A DNA stretch of 64,000 bases from Endozoicomonas sp. NE40. GTDB taxonomy: Bacteria > Pseudomonadota > Gammaproteobacteria > Pseudomonadales > Endozoicomonadaceae. Below, one piece after another: positions 17,130 through 26,129 of the stretch (position 1 is its first letter; each line of letters starts with the position of its first letter). Made by a program: the position numbers and the translations under genes. The DNA lies in contig NZ_JBEWTB010000002.1 of assembly GCF_040549045.1 (NCBI RefSeq), positions 2,511,001 through 2,575,000 of the forward strand. The letters run 5' to 3'. The notes under the pieces are model-generated. The model searched no databases. It saw nothing but the letters and a program-made list of their open reading frames with translations, and was not told where the DNA came from.

Positions 17130-17303
17130 AATCAGTCAAAAGCTCTTACTGAGGGAGTTGGGCGCGCTTATCATGAATAATTCGTCTGCGCTGGTCGAGG
17201 GGGAGTTTTACTGAAAACGATTACATATTTCAATGAATTAGTGGAATAGTTATGCATTGATTCTGCAAAATTTACAGGCAGCTTCTGAAAAATTTACAGG
17301 CAC

Positions 17304-17342
17304 AAAAAAACCAGACCGGATTGAATCGGGTCTGGTTTTTTT
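17304..17342 (-). terminator. Intrinsic terminator of rpmB-rpmG
   Basis: The stem AACCAGACC/GGTCTGGTT (arms about 17309-17317 and 17329-17337) with an 11-nt loop is flanked by A-runs and T-runs on both sides. It stands about 15 bases past the rpmG stop and reads as a classical Rho-independent terminator on the minus strand, and potentially in both directions. Confidence 0.9.
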
Positions 17343-17356
17343 AGAAACCGTCGATC

Positions 17357-17524
17357 TTACTTGATCTTGTGTTCCTTGTACTCCACGTGCTTGCGCACAA
17401 CAGGATCGTACTTCTTGAATACGAGCTTGTCTGGAGTGTTACGCTTGTTCTTGTTGGTGGTGTAGTAGTGACCAGTACCAGCCGTAGAAACCAGCTTAAT
17501 TTTCTCGCGAATACCTTTTGCCAT
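17357..17524 (-). CDS. rpmG: 50S ribosomal protein L33
   Basis: The 55-residue translation begins MAKGIREKIKLVSTAGTGHY and ends with KYDPVVRKHVEYKEHKIK, nearly the same as E. coli L33 in length and sequence. It is the Cys-free (zinc-independent) form. It follows rpmB by 20 bases on the same strand and is followed by a strong terminator, so the two ribosomal genes form an operon. Confidence 0.97.
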   Translation of the reverse strand: MAKGIREKIKLVSTAGTGHYYTTNKNKRNTPDKLVFKKYDPVVRKHVEYKEHKIK

Positions 17525-17544
17525 GACTTATTGCTCCCGCTGTC

Positions 17545-17781
17545 TTAGATTTTTTGACCGTTGGCGCGCATGTCAGCCAGAACAGCGTCGATGCCTTTCT
17601 TGTCGATGATGCGCATGCCTTTGGAGGAAACACGCAGGCGTACAAAGCGATTTTCGCTCTCTACCCAGAAGCGCTTGGAGTGCAGGTTAGGCACGAAGCG
17701 ACGACGAGTTTTGTTTTGCGCGTGGGATACGTTGTTCCCAGTAACCGGGCGCTTGCCGGTAACCTGACAAACTTTGGACAT
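17545..17781 (-). CDS. rpmB: 50S ribosomal protein L28
   Basis: A 78-residue L28 with the family opening SKVCQVTGKRPVTGNNVSHA and the basic block KTRRRFVPNLHSKRFW. Length equals that of E. coli L28. The first Cys of the zinc-type CxxC pair is present but its partner is not, so this is the zinc-free form. Gene order radC-rpmB-rpmG on one strand is the standard gammaproteobacterial arrangement; here radC lies 337 bp upstream. Confidence 0.97.
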   Translation of the reverse strand: MSKVCQVTGKRPVTGNNVSHAQNKTRRRFVPNLHSKRFWVESENRFVRLRVSSKGMRIIDKKGIDAVLADMRANGQKI

Positions 17782-18118
17782 TATGATGGCCTCTCAAAGC
17801 TATCTGTCTAAACAATGATCCAGCCATCAGGCCGGAAAACTAAACTGAATTCCAGAGTCTGCTTATTTCAGCCCAAACAGCCATGAGCCAGAAAATACGC
17901 TTTATTAAGCCCTTTATTAAGCTATAAAACCGCATTTCCTTATTAAATCATGAGCCAGAGCTCTCAGCAGTTACCCTCAAACAAAGATCGGGCTTTATAC
18001 CAGAGTCAAGCCTGAATCGCAAGTTGACCCAGGGTGAACTTCTACCTACAACCCCTTGTAAAATGCTGGTCTGGCAGGACTTCGAGGCCATCAGCAGGGG
18101 ATTTATTGTACGGTCGAC
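17782..18118 (-). promoter_or_regulatory. rpmB upstream region with a copy of the dispersed hairpin element
   Basis: This 337-bp gap between radC and rpmB contains no gene. It should carry the rpmB-rpmG promoter. At about 17874-17945 it holds the sequence AAACAGCCATGAGC followed by an imperfect hairpin (GAAAATACG against CGCATTTCC), one of several dispersed copies in the window. A TTTATTAAGC direct repeat lies inside the loop. Nothing else stands out. Confidence 0.4.
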
Positions 18119-18808
18119 TTAGGTGAGCAGACCTCTTTCAGCCAGGGACACAATCTGGCCCCGACCGACAATCATATGATCCAGACACTCAATGTCAATC
18201 AGTTCTAATGCCTGTTTAATGGTTTGGGTGATCCGGATATCAGCCTGGCTGGGCTCCGGGTCTCCGCTGGGATGATTATGGCTGAGAATAACCGCACTGG
18301 CATTTAATGCTAATGCACGTTTCAGAATTTCCCGGGGATAAACTGCTGCAGAGTTAATGGTGCCGTAAAACAGCGTTTCCAGAACGATAACCCGATGGCG
18401 CGTATCCAGAAACAGGCAGGCAAACTGCTCGCTACTCTTCCCCCTGAAATGCATTTGCAGATATTGCCGTGTACTGTCCGGACTGGTCAGCGCGTTACCC
18501 TGCTTTACCCGATGTTCAAGTACTCGCTGACAAATCGCTAAAATAGCCTGCAATTCGGCGATTTTAGCCTGTCCAAGTCCTTTAAACCGTTTGAGCTGTG
18601 CAGGTCTGGCGGTCAGTAACTCGTCCAGCGACCCAAAATGATGAATAAGCGTATGTGACAGTTCAATCACTCCTATACCTTTTGAGCCCGTTCGCAGCAG
18701 TATGGCGAGGAGTTCGGTATCGCTTAAGGACTCTGCCCCATGGTTCAGCAGTTTCTCTCTGGGGCGATCAGAAGGCGGCTGGGAAGCCTGGTGTCGCGAG
18801 TCAGACAT
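18119..18808 (-). CDS. radC: RadC family protein (JAMM/MPN+ domain)
   Basis: A 229-residue protein of the RadC family. An N-terminal helix-hairpin-helix region (about residues 20-90, with LLRTGSKG and FKGLGQAKIAELQA) precedes a JAMM metalloprotein domain (105-229). That domain carries the HxH-x10-D motif in LSHNHPSGDPEPSQAD, and GRGQIVSLAERG near the end. RadC was named for repair but its biochemical role is unsettled. In E. coli it is divergent from coaBC; here the same pair is separated by a 3.3-kb accessory gene. Confidence 0.95.
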   Translation of the reverse strand: MSDSRHQASQPPSDRPREKLLNHGAESLSDTELLAILLRTGSKGIGVIELSHTLIHHFGSLDELLTARPAQLKRFKGLGQAKIAELQAILAICQRVLEHRVKQGNALTSPDSTRQYLQMHFRGKSSEQFACLFLDTRHRVIVLETLFYGTINSAAVYPREILKRALALNASAVILSHNHPSGDPEPSQADIRITQTIKQALELIDIECLDHMIVGRGQIVSLAERGLLT

Positions 18809-18951
18809 GAATAAAGAGTTCTCTGATAATGTTTATTCATGTCTGACAAGGAGAGGGATATAAAATTCCATGAGTGATGGACAGACAAATGAGGAACGTC
18901 AGGCAAGCAGGAAAGACTGACCACTTATAGTCAGGCTTTCCGTTGCGAGGC

Positions 18952-21900
18952 TTAAAGTCCGTTTTGCAAGATGATAATGGGTGGCAAATCCCTGTTAGAG
19001 GGAGAGGTTGAAGCAGCGTCATCCGGGTCGGGATCTTGCCCTGAGCCGGTTGTACTGTTTAACGGGGGCTGAAGATCAGGCATTAGGGTGGCCTGCCCTT
19101 GTGGAGTGAAGCGAAACCATATGTGACGATTAACGGCTTGAAATCGTTCGTAACCTACTATTAGCGGTGAGTGTGAGCGAATATACTCACGCAGATGATT
19201 TGAGTCTGAAATAGGGTCCGGTTGACTCTGGTTTGGGTCGGTGCTGAAAAAATATGCCCCGTAAGGAAGTGTGCCGCTAGCAGGTGAAGGAAAAATAAAC
19301 ACGATAGGTTTTTTGAGGTAGAAAGCGAATGATTTGAGAAGAGAATATACAGATTGTTTTAGTTTCGTTTCTATTTCCTGGTCGCTATCCGTAAAAAGGT
19401 GGAGAAGACGGGCCATTTGATTGATCGTTATATCTTCTGGTTTTTTTCCCTGTTCATTAAGAATGGTCAATACAGTTTGTATTTCAGGGGCGTTTATTGC
19501 TTTTAACAATTCATGTAAAAAATCATCGGCAGAGACTGGTGCCGGTTCTTCTTCAGAAAAAACATCATTTCCTTCTCTTCCAAGCGATGACACCAGATCA
19601 AACAAATGATCAAATACTTCGTAATTAAATGCCAGATTTTTTGCCAGCCGAACTATTGAACTGTCTTTATATTCAATATTAACAGGGGTAGCTGCATTGC
19701 GCAGTTCCATCAGCAGTGCGGGTAGAAGGCTGTATTGTGTTTCATTCTGCAGGGGTTGGTTGGGCTGGTCAGGTTGGTTGTTTTCAGGCAGGCTGCTGAA
19801 AAAGGAAGAAACTAAATTGCAATCATCTTGCCATTGCTGGTTCAGCGCGGTATCAGGGCTGATCAGTTGTAGCCGGCTTAATGGATCGATAGCGGAAGCT
19901 CCTTCAGTTTCAGTCGCCCTGTTCAGAATCGGGTTTATGAGTCTTTGCAGTTGAAGGGTTTGCCGGTTTCTTTCATTCACAGGGCCTGGTTCAACAGGCA
20001 CCCCATGCGTCATATGGGGTTTTAAAAAAATTCTTTGCCGGGTACATGCAAGGCGTTGAATAAAGAGAATATTGTATATTAACCAGTGATGCTGCTCACT
20101 GGCAGTGTCCAGATTTGACATATAGGCTTCCAGCAGCCCGGTATAGTTGTCGGGCAAAAGATTCAGAAGGTGATCAATCAATTCGTCATCATTCAGAATG
20201 TGGGCTGCCAGAACAGCCCAGATAAATGCTGGAATAGCATCAGGATTATTGTCAAAATTAAAGTTATAGTTTATCAATGTTCTTCTCAGAGGGGCTTCAT
20301 GCTTTTTAAAATTCTCACGCATCAAGGTCAGAAGTATTGAGGTACCCTTGTCGTCTGGCTTTGCTGTCAGTGCTTCTTCAGATAATGATTCCAGAGCCCT
20401 GGATGCTGGTGGCTTGAATACAGGAGTTAACCGGAGGAAAAATGGTGATCCTGTGTGCATTAAAGCGGGAAACTGGCTGACCAGTTCAATCCATAGTGTT
20501 ATATGCGCAGAAAATAAGTCACCAGCACTGGTATCACGAAATATGTCTGCTTCTGTTATCCGGGGCTCTATTTGATCTGAAGATGATGACGGAGGAGGTG
20601 CTTCCTGAGATGAGGTGAACTGGTTTCTTTCAATAATGTCACTCATCAATTTTTCCAGCTCTTCCTGTAAAAAAAACGCAATACTTTCGGGGCTGTCGTG
20701 ATTGATATGATCTCTGAGAAATTCGTTGCAATATGAGTTAATAGCTTCAGATATCTGGCTACGCTCCTGAGTACTGTTTGCTGTTTCACCAGCTTTTTTG
20801 GAATTGCGTCTTATGGTTGATTTGGATTTATTTATTTCTTTCTTAAAATTATCCGAGTTTGTTTTTTTTTCAGCAGTTTTCTGCCGGGCAGGCTGTTCTG
20901 GCAATGAATTTCCTTCTTTATATTCTTCGTTTTGCTGAAAAACGGTGTCTGTTTCTATTTTAGTTTCTGGTGGCTTTTTCTTTTTTTTGCGGTATTTTTT
21001 TTTATTAAGGTTTTCCGGCACATGTTTTTCCTGGTCCTTATTACTCTGCTCTGGTTCGGTTGGTGTTGTCTGGGTTGACTGGTCATTCATACGGCGGGCT
21101 TCCATTTGAGTTGCCACATGGTTATTAACCGTAGCCTCTGTTTGACTTTCCATATGCCTGTGATCAACCGGGGGCTGTGAAAACAAATCAGTCTGTACCG
21201 CCTGAGAGGCTTGTTGTGTTAATTGGCGGTTGGACTGCTGAAGCGATTTTTGCTTTGCCTGATAGGCATTATTTTTCTTTTCCAGTCCATCCATCTTTTT
21301 ATTCTGTTTTTTCAGTGTTGCAGACATCTCACTAAGTTGCTTAGTCAGTTCAGTAATACGAGTCTGATCATTCTGAGTTTGCTGGTGATAACCTTCGACG
21401 CGACTGGAGAGCTCATCATTTTGAGTTGTCAGCTTTTGAGCCTGTTCTGTGACTTCTCGATTGGACTGTCGAAGCGATTCCTGCTCTGCCTGATAGACAT
21501 TATTTCTCTTTGTTAGCCCGTCATTTTGCTTAGCCAGTACATCCATCTTTTTTTCCTGGTTTTTCAGTGTTGCAGACATCTCACTAAGTTGCTTAGTCAG
21601 TTCAGCAATTCTGTCCTGATCGCTCTGAATTTGCTGGCGATAACCCTCGACGCGACTGGAGAGTTCATTATTACGGGCTCTCAGCTCTTGTGCCTGATGG
21701 CTTAGATCCGTGTTTTTTCTGGAAAGCCTTAATTGCTCCTGCTGCTGCGTGGCTTGCCACTGCGATATAGAAGGGGGAGTCACAGGCGGATAAAAATAAT
21801 GTTGTGGGCCTATAAAGTTGTGGCCATGTGGGTAATCAGGAACCCGGGGCGTTGTTGAGGTGTTAGCTAAATGGGTATAAGTAGTGGGTAAGGAGGAATG

Positions 21901-22215
21901 AGGTATGGCCTCTGGAATAACATAGATCTGGCCACCAATCTCCAGACTGTGTTGTCGTTGCTGTTGCGTGCCGTGTATCTCTAAGTCCAAACCAAAGTTT
22001 TGACCCTGACCATCACTGACAACGAGCCTTGAATATTGCCTGTTCTCTTTAATTTCAGTGTGAATAAAACAGGAACCTGGCAGCTGCAGCTGAATTCCAT
22101 TAGTTGATATGCCGAAGTAGTGTTCAAGCCCCTCCGGGGAATAGGCGCTAAGGTATGAACTTGAGAAAATTGCTGAAAAAAACAGCAAAAAACAACATTT
22201 CATGTTTATGACCAT
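18952..22215 (-). CDS. Large secreted coiled-coil protein of unknown function
   Basis: This 1087-residue protein has a signal peptide (residues 1-24, MKCCFLLFFSAIFSSSYLSA in its core). A short N-terminal domain (25-110) and a Pro-rich stretch follow. A long coiled coil (about 160-335) contains two diverged copies of a roughly 95-residue unit, recognised by ELSSRVEGY and ELTKQLSEMSATLK. Next is a linker (335-385) with several QT motifs (AVQTD, ESQTE, STQTT), then a strongly basic patch (NKKKYRKKKKKPP, near 400). The C-terminal half (about 480-1000) is mostly helical with no family recognised, and the tail is Pro/Ser-rich. It is inserted between radC and coaBC, adjacent in many relatives. The layout suggests a secreted host-interaction protein (inference). 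An ATG four codons downstream is an alternative start. Confidence 0.7.
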   Translation of the reverse strand: MVINMKCCFLLFFSAIFSSSYLSAYSPEGLEHYFGISTNGIQLQLPGSCFIHTEIKENRQYSRLVVSDGQGQNFGLDLEIHGTQQQRQHSLEIGGQIYVIPEAIPHSSLPTTYTHLANTSTTPRVPDYPHGHNFIGPQHYFYPPVTPPSISQWQATQQQEQLRLSRKNTDLSHQAQELRARNNELSSRVEGYRQQIQSDQDRIAELTKQLSEMSATLKNQEKKMDVLAKQNDGLTKRNNVYQAEQESLRQSNREVTEQAQKLTTQNDELSSRVEGYHQQTQNDQTRITELTKQLSEMSATLKKQNKKMDGLEKKNNAYQAKQKSLQQSNRQLTQQASQAVQTDLFSQPPVDHRHMESQTEATVNNHVATQMEARRMNDQSTQTTPTEPEQSNKDQEKHVPENLNKKKYRKKKKKPPETKIETDTVFQQNEEYKEGNSLPEQPARQKTAEKKTNSDNFKKEINKSKSTIRRNSKKAGETANSTQERSQISEAINSYCNEFLRDHINHDSPESIAFFLQEELEKLMSDIIERNQFTSSQEAPPPSSSSDQIEPRITEADIFRDTSAGDLFSAHITLWIELVSQFPALMHTGSPFFLRLTPVFKPPASRALESLSEEALTAKPDDKGTSILLTLMRENFKKHEAPLRRTLINYNFNFDNNPDAIPAFIWAVLAAHILNDDELIDHLLNLLPDNYTGLLEAYMSNLDTASEQHHWLIYNILFIQRLACTRQRIFLKPHMTHGVPVEPGPVNERNRQTLQLQRLINPILNRATETEGASAIDPLSRLQLISPDTALNQQWQDDCNLVSSFFSSLPENNQPDQPNQPLQNETQYSLLPALLMELRNAATPVNIEYKDSSIVRLAKNLAFNYEVFDHLFDLVSSLGREGNDVFSEEEPAPVSADDFLHELLKAINAPEIQTVLTILNEQGKKPEDITINQMARLLHLFTDSDQEIETKLKQSVYSLLKSFAFYLKKPIVFIFPSPASGTLPYGAYFFSTDPNQSQPDPISDSNHLREYIRSHSPLIVGYERFQAVNRHIWFRFTPQGQATLMPDLQPPLNSTTGSGQDPDPDDAASTSPSNRDLPPIIILQNGL

Positions 22216-22484
22216 TTGAGCATTTTTTTGTTTGGGTCTTCTGGCAACATCCTTACCGCTTCTTTGGGATTATTAAGAATGTGTTATAAGTGCTGCCAAG
22301 GCAAAGAACAGTAGTTTAGAATCCATCCGATCTAAGATAGTTATTTTTTGTTACGTACAGCCTATGAGATGCCGTTTATGCCTGCAGGTACAAAACAACA
22401 AAGCAGTATAACGACTGTTATCTTTCGACCATTTCAGACAAAATAGCCCGGATAAAATTCTGTACTAACTTTTCAGGAACCTCC

Positions 22485-23714
22485 ATGCAACGCTTATGCA
22501 ATAAACGGATTGTCCTCGGCGTGACGGGTGGTATTGCCGCCTATAAAAGTGCTGAACTGATACGATCGCTCTGCAAGCTGGGGGCGGATGTTCGGGTTGT
22601 AATGACAAAAGCAGCCTGTGAGTTCATTACGCCACTGACGCTTCAGGCTCTTTCCCACAATCCGGTACACCTTGATCTGCTGGATACTCGTGCAGAAGCT
22701 GCCATGGGGCATATTGAACTGGCAAAATGGGCAGATATTGTTCTTGTAGCACCGGCAACCGCTGATTTTATTGCACGCCTTGCGGGTGGACAGGCTGATG
22801 ACCTGTTAACAACGCTGTGTCTGGCAACGGGAGCGCCTATTTGTCTTGCTCCAGCTATGAACCAGGGGATGTGGCGCGATGCCACGACTCAGGAGAACAT
22901 AGCCAAACTGGTGGGAAAAGGGCTGAAAATGTTTGGCCCTGCTGATGGCAGCCAGGCCTGTGGTGATGTCGGCCCCGGACGTATGCTGGACCCTGATTTG
23001 ATCACCCTGCATACCGCAGAAATGTTTAAACACGATATTTTCACTGGCCGAAGTGTATTGATCACTGCGGGACCAACCCGTGAAGACATTGACCCGGTCA
23101 GATATATCTCCAATCACAGCTCTGGAAAGATGGCTTATGCCCTTGCTGAAGTTGCAGTAGAAGCTGGTGCCAAAGTGACGCTTGTGAGTGGTCCGGTGAG
23201 TATAGATAAGCCTGGCCGGGTAAAGACTATTGATGTTATCAGTGCACAGCAAATGCACGATGCGGTTCAGGAGAACATCGAAGGTGTGGATATTTTTATC
23301 GGCTGCGCAGCGGTAAGCGATTATCGTCCGGTTGAGATCCTGAAAGACAAGATCAAGAAAGACCCTAATAATACGGAAGAAATTCTGGAACTCAAGCTGG
23401 TGCGTAACCCGGATATCGTTGCTTCTGTGGCAGCGCGGGATGAAGCCCCGTTTGTGATTGGGTTTGCTGCTGAAACCAGCAATGTCATTGAGTATGCAAC
23501 CAGAAAAATGCAGAAGAAAAAGCTGAACATGATTGTCGCTAATGATGTGTCAGATAAAAGCATTGGTTTTTCCAGTGACATGAATGAGGTGACCGTACTG
23601 GCTGAAGGCATAGAGAAAACGCTCCCGAAAGCTTCCAAGAAAGTACTGGCCCGTAAAATTTTGAATATTGCATCTCGCAGTTACCATCAATGGAGAAGAG
23701 ATCAGGAATCATGA
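22485..23714 (+). CDS. coaBC: Bifunctional phosphopantothenoylcysteine decarboxylase / phosphopantothenate-cysteine ligase
   Basis: CoaBC carries out two steps of coenzyme A synthesis in the cytoplasm. The N-terminal FMN flavoprotein domain (residues 1-185) has LGVTGGIAAYKS and the substrate-clamp motif PAMNQGMW. The C-terminal ligase domain (190-400) starts at ITAGPTREDIDPVRYISNHS and has GCAAVSDYRP. The 409-residue length is typical. A ribosome-binding site (AGGAACC) precedes the ATG. The stop overlaps the dut start (ATGA), a coupling conserved widely in gammaproteobacteria. Confidence 0.97.
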   Translation: MQRLCNKRIVLGVTGGIAAYKSAELIRSLCKLGADVRVVMTKAACEFITPLTLQALSHNPVHLDLLDTRAEAAMGHIELAKWADIVLVAPATADFIARLAGGQADDLLTTLCLATGAPICLAPAMNQGMWRDATTQENIAKLVGKGLKMFGPADGSQACGDVGPGRMLDPDLITLHTAEMFKHDIFTGRSVLITAGPTREDIDPVRYISNHSSGKMAYALAEVAVEAGAKVTLVSGPVSIDKPGRVKTIDVISAQQMHDAVQENIEGVDIFIGCAAVSDYRPVEILKDKIKKDPNNTEEILELKLVRNPDIVASVAARDEAPFVIGFAAETSNVIEYATRKMQKKKLNMIVANDVSDKSIGFSSDMNEVTVLAEGIEKTLPKASKKVLARKILNIASRSYHQWRRDQES

Positions 23715-24166
23715 GATCCATCAAAACCCGCATTCTGGATAATCGTCTGGGCAATGAGTTCCCAATGCCTGCCCATGCGACCGATGGCTCCGCTGGTATC
23801 GACCTGCGCGCGTGCGTCGATGAGGCGCTGACCCTGGAACCCGGACAGACGGAACTGCTGCCTACCGGAATGGCTATTCATATTGAAGACCCTTCTCTGG
23901 CGGCTATGATTCTGCCTCGCTCAGGACTGGGTCATAAACATGGCGTTGTTCTGGGTAACCTGGTCGGGCTGATTGACTCCGACTATCAGGGACAGCTGAT
24001 GGTATCCTGCTGGAACCGGGGCAATACCACCTTTACTGTCGAACCTGGCGAGCGTATTGCCCAGCTGGTACTGGTGCCTGTTGTTCAGGCTGAGCTGGAT
24101 ATTGTTGACAGTTTTGAAGAAAGTGACCGTGGTACAGGCGGGTTTGGTCATACTGGCAAGCACTGA
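23711..24166 (+). CDS. dut: Deoxyuridine 5'-triphosphate nucleotidohydrolase
   Basis: dUTPase hydrolyses dUTP to dUMP, preventing uracil incorporation and feeding dTMP synthesis. The 151-residue trimeric-type enzyme shows the motifs in order: AGIDLRA (motif 1), PRSGLGHKHGV (2), GLIDSDYQGQL (3), GERIAQLVLVP (4) and the flexible RGTGGFGHTG tail (5). ATG 23711 overlaps the coaBC stop; an in-frame start seven codons upstream (23690) lies inside coaBC and adds unrelated residues, so it is rejected. In pseudomonads algC usually lies between dut and argB; here it is missing and a 237-bp spacer takes its place. Confidence 0.97.
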   Translation: MRSIKTRILDNRLGNEFPMPAHATDGSAGIDLRACVDEALTLEPGQTELLPTGMAIHIEDPSLAAMILPRSGLGHKHGVVLGNLVGLIDSDYQGQLMVSCWNRGNTTFTVEPGERIAQLVLVPVVQAELDIVDSFEESDRGTGGFGHTGKH

Positions 24167-24403
24167 TCATAGGTGAATATGTATTCATTTATGATTAAAT
24201 AATATTGACTTCAAGTCGTGTACTATTCCAGTTGAAATGAATTAAAGTACTTTTTCATTTTGACTGGTGGTTCAGACAGCAAGCAGCCATAAGTGGCTCT
24301 TTCATAGAACGACTCTTTATAGAAAGAGTACGTTTTTCGATCCCGGCGATGAGAAGCGTATTGTCATAGAAAAAAATAAGGTACGTTGAGTACCGGAGAA
24401 GCA

Positions 24404-25357
24404 ATGGAACAGACGACCATGCCCCCGGCAACAGTGACAGAAAGTGTGGATTTTCAGGACAGGGCGCTGGTGCTGACCGAAGCACTGCCTTACCTCCAGC
24501 AATACGCTGGCAAAACCATTGTCGTTAAATACGGCGGCAATGCGATGGAAAACGATGAACTGAAGCGCAGCTTTGCCCGCAGCGTGGTGTTGCTGAAAGC
24601 AGTGGGTATTAACCCGGTTGTGGTGCATGGTGGTGGTCCACAGATAGGCGAAATGCTGAATCGGCTGAATCTGGAAAGCCGGTTTGTTCAGGGAATGCGA
24701 GTGACTGACTCCAGCACAATGGACGTTGTTCAGATGGTGCTTGGCGGGTTGGTTAACAAGGAAATCGTATCCCTGATCAACAGCAATGGCGGCAGAGCGG
24801 TTGGCATTACCGGGAAAGATGGTCGGTTTATCCGGGCAAAACGTCTGAAAGTGACCCATAAAACGCCGGAAATGACAGTGCCTGAAATTATTGATATCGG
24901 GCAGGTGGGTGAAGTGGAGTCTATAGACACCAGCATTGTAGAAATGCTGCAAAACTCTGACTTCATTCCTGTCATTGCTCCCATTGGTGTCGATGATGCA
25001 GGCGCTTCTTACAATATCAATGCGGATCTGGTGGCAGGTAAGCTGGCAGAAGCCCTGAAGGCTGAAAAACTGCTGCTACTGACCAACACCCAGGGATTGC
25101 TGAGCAAGGATGGCGAGTTATTAACCGGCCTGAACGCTGAACAGGTTCAGGCCCTGATTGATGATGGCACCATTTATGGTGGCATGTTGCCCAAAATTCA
25201 GTGCGCCCTGAGCGCTGTCGGTAATGGGGTTAACACAGCACTGATCATTGACGGGCGAGTACCCCATGCATTGTTGCTGGAACTGTTAACCGACCAGGGC
25301 GTTGGCACCCTGATTACCGGAGAACACGTGGAGACGGTATCTGGTTGTAATGGTTAA
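24404..25357 (+). CDS. argB: Acetylglutamate kinase
   Basis: ArgB phosphorylates N-acetylglutamate in arginine biosynthesis. The amino-acid-kinase fold shows VVKYGGNAM (residues about 40-48), VVVHGGGPQIG and the ATP-side block INADLVAGKLAEALKAEKLLLLTN, with TIYGGMLPKI near the end. ATG 24404 is preferred over an upstream TTG (24386) because GGAG stands 7 bases before it; the length is then 317 residues. It overlaps slmA by 8 bases. The N-terminal helix present in arginine-inhibited ArgB enzymes is at least partly there, so feedback inhibition is likely (inference). Confidence 0.95.
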   Translation: MEQTTMPPATVTESVDFQDRALVLTEALPYLQQYAGKTIVVKYGGNAMENDELKRSFARSVVLLKAVGINPVVVHGGGPQIGEMLNRLNLESRFVQGMRVTDSSTMDVVQMVLGGLVNKEIVSLINSNGGRAVGITGKDGRFIRAKRLKVTHKTPEMTVPEIIDIGQVGEVESIDTSIVEMLQNSDFIPVIAPIGVDDAGASYNINADLVAGKLAEALKAEKLLLLTNTQGLLSKDGELLTGLNAEQVQALIDDGTIYGGMLPKIQCALSAVGNGVNTALIIDGRVPHALLLELLTDQGVGTLITGEHVETVSGCNG

Positions 25358-25940
25358 ACCACAGAAAATTTCTCGCAAAGATCAAATCCTACAGGCTCTG
25401 GCACATATGCTGGAAACATCACCGGGAGTTCGAATCACTACTTCTGCCCTGGCTAAGGAAGTTGGCGTATCGGAAGCAGCGCTTTACCGGCACTTTCCCA
25501 GTAAGGCGAAAATGTTCGAGGGACTGATCGAGTTTATAGAAGAAACCCTGTTTTCCCGCATTGCGCTGATTCTGGATGACGAGCCGGAAGCCCTGAGACG
25601 TTGTGAAAAAATTCTGACGTTGTTGTTAACGTTCTGCGAACGTAACCCGGGGCTGACCCGTATCATCAATGGTGATGCCCTGGCGGGCGAGCCAGATCGT
25701 CTGCGCCATCGAATGATTCAGCTGTTTGACCGACTGGAAACCCAGGTCAAACAGATTTTGCGTGAAGCGGAGATCAATGAAGGCCTGCGTACCCGTTCAA
25801 CAGTTGGTACGACTGCCAACATGATTCTGGCACTGGCTGAAGGCCGCATCAGCCAGTTTGTACGCAGTGAGTTTAAACGCAAGCCTACCGAACTGTGGCA
25901 GGATCAGTGGCAGGATATATCGACAGTTGTTTTCAGATAA
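25350..25940 (+). CDS. slmA: Nucleoid occlusion factor SlmA
   Basis: A TetR-fold DNA-binding protein that blocks FtsZ assembly over the nucleoid. The 196-residue length is standard. An N-terminal helix-turn-helix (residues 25-65: ITTSALAKEVGVSEAALYRHFPSKAKMFEGLIEF) is followed by the SlmA-specific GLTRIINGDALAGE segment and EGRISQFVRSEFKRKPTE near the C-terminus. The start overlaps argB, and the slmA-pyrE neighbourhood is conserved, although a GH13 gene now separates them. A terminator follows directly. Confidence 0.95.
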   Translation: MVKPQKISRKDQILQALAHMLETSPGVRITTSALAKEVGVSEAALYRHFPSKAKMFEGLIEFIEETLFSRIALILDDEPEALRRCEKILTLLLTFCERNPGLTRIINGDALAGEPDRLRHRMIQLFDRLETQVKQILREAEINEGLRTRSTVGTTANMILALAEGRISQFVRSEFKRKPTELWQDQWQDISTVVFR

Positions 25941-25963
25941 TAGTGCCTGCTGGTGTTATTTTT

Positions 25964-25988
25964 GAAAAAGCCCCGTGAGGGCTTTTTC
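25964..25988 (+). terminator. Intrinsic terminator of argB-slmA
   Basis: The hairpin GAAAAAGCCC-CGTGA-GGGCTTTTTC, ending in a T-rich run, begins 24 bases past the slmA stop codon and is a canonical Rho-independent terminator. Confidence 0.9.
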
Positions 25989-26031
25989 TTTATCTGAATA
26001 TTCAGGATCTGTATATTCAGATAAAGAAAAA
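25983..26031. repeat. 19-bp perfect inverted repeat overlapping the slmA terminator
   Basis: TTTTTCTTTATCTGAATAT at 25983-26001 is repeated inverted at 26013-26031 with an 11-base centre. The left arm uses the T-run of the slmA terminator. It can fold as an alternative or second hairpin in RNA, or serve as a binding site ahead of the GH13 gene. It lies 99 bases before the GH13 start. Confidence 0.7.
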
Positions 26032-26129
26032 TACACCCCGTTTTCACGGTTCTGCTGAAAACATTTACATATCGAGTAACCCCTTTTACCCCTTGATAAT
26101 ACGCCAGTAAATAATAAATGGGGGTGTGT

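Noticed and set aside
24167..24403. tRNA or small RNA in the dut-argB gap
   Set aside because: Only a weak CTCTTTC/GAAAGAG pairing was found; no cloverleaf or terminator-like end.
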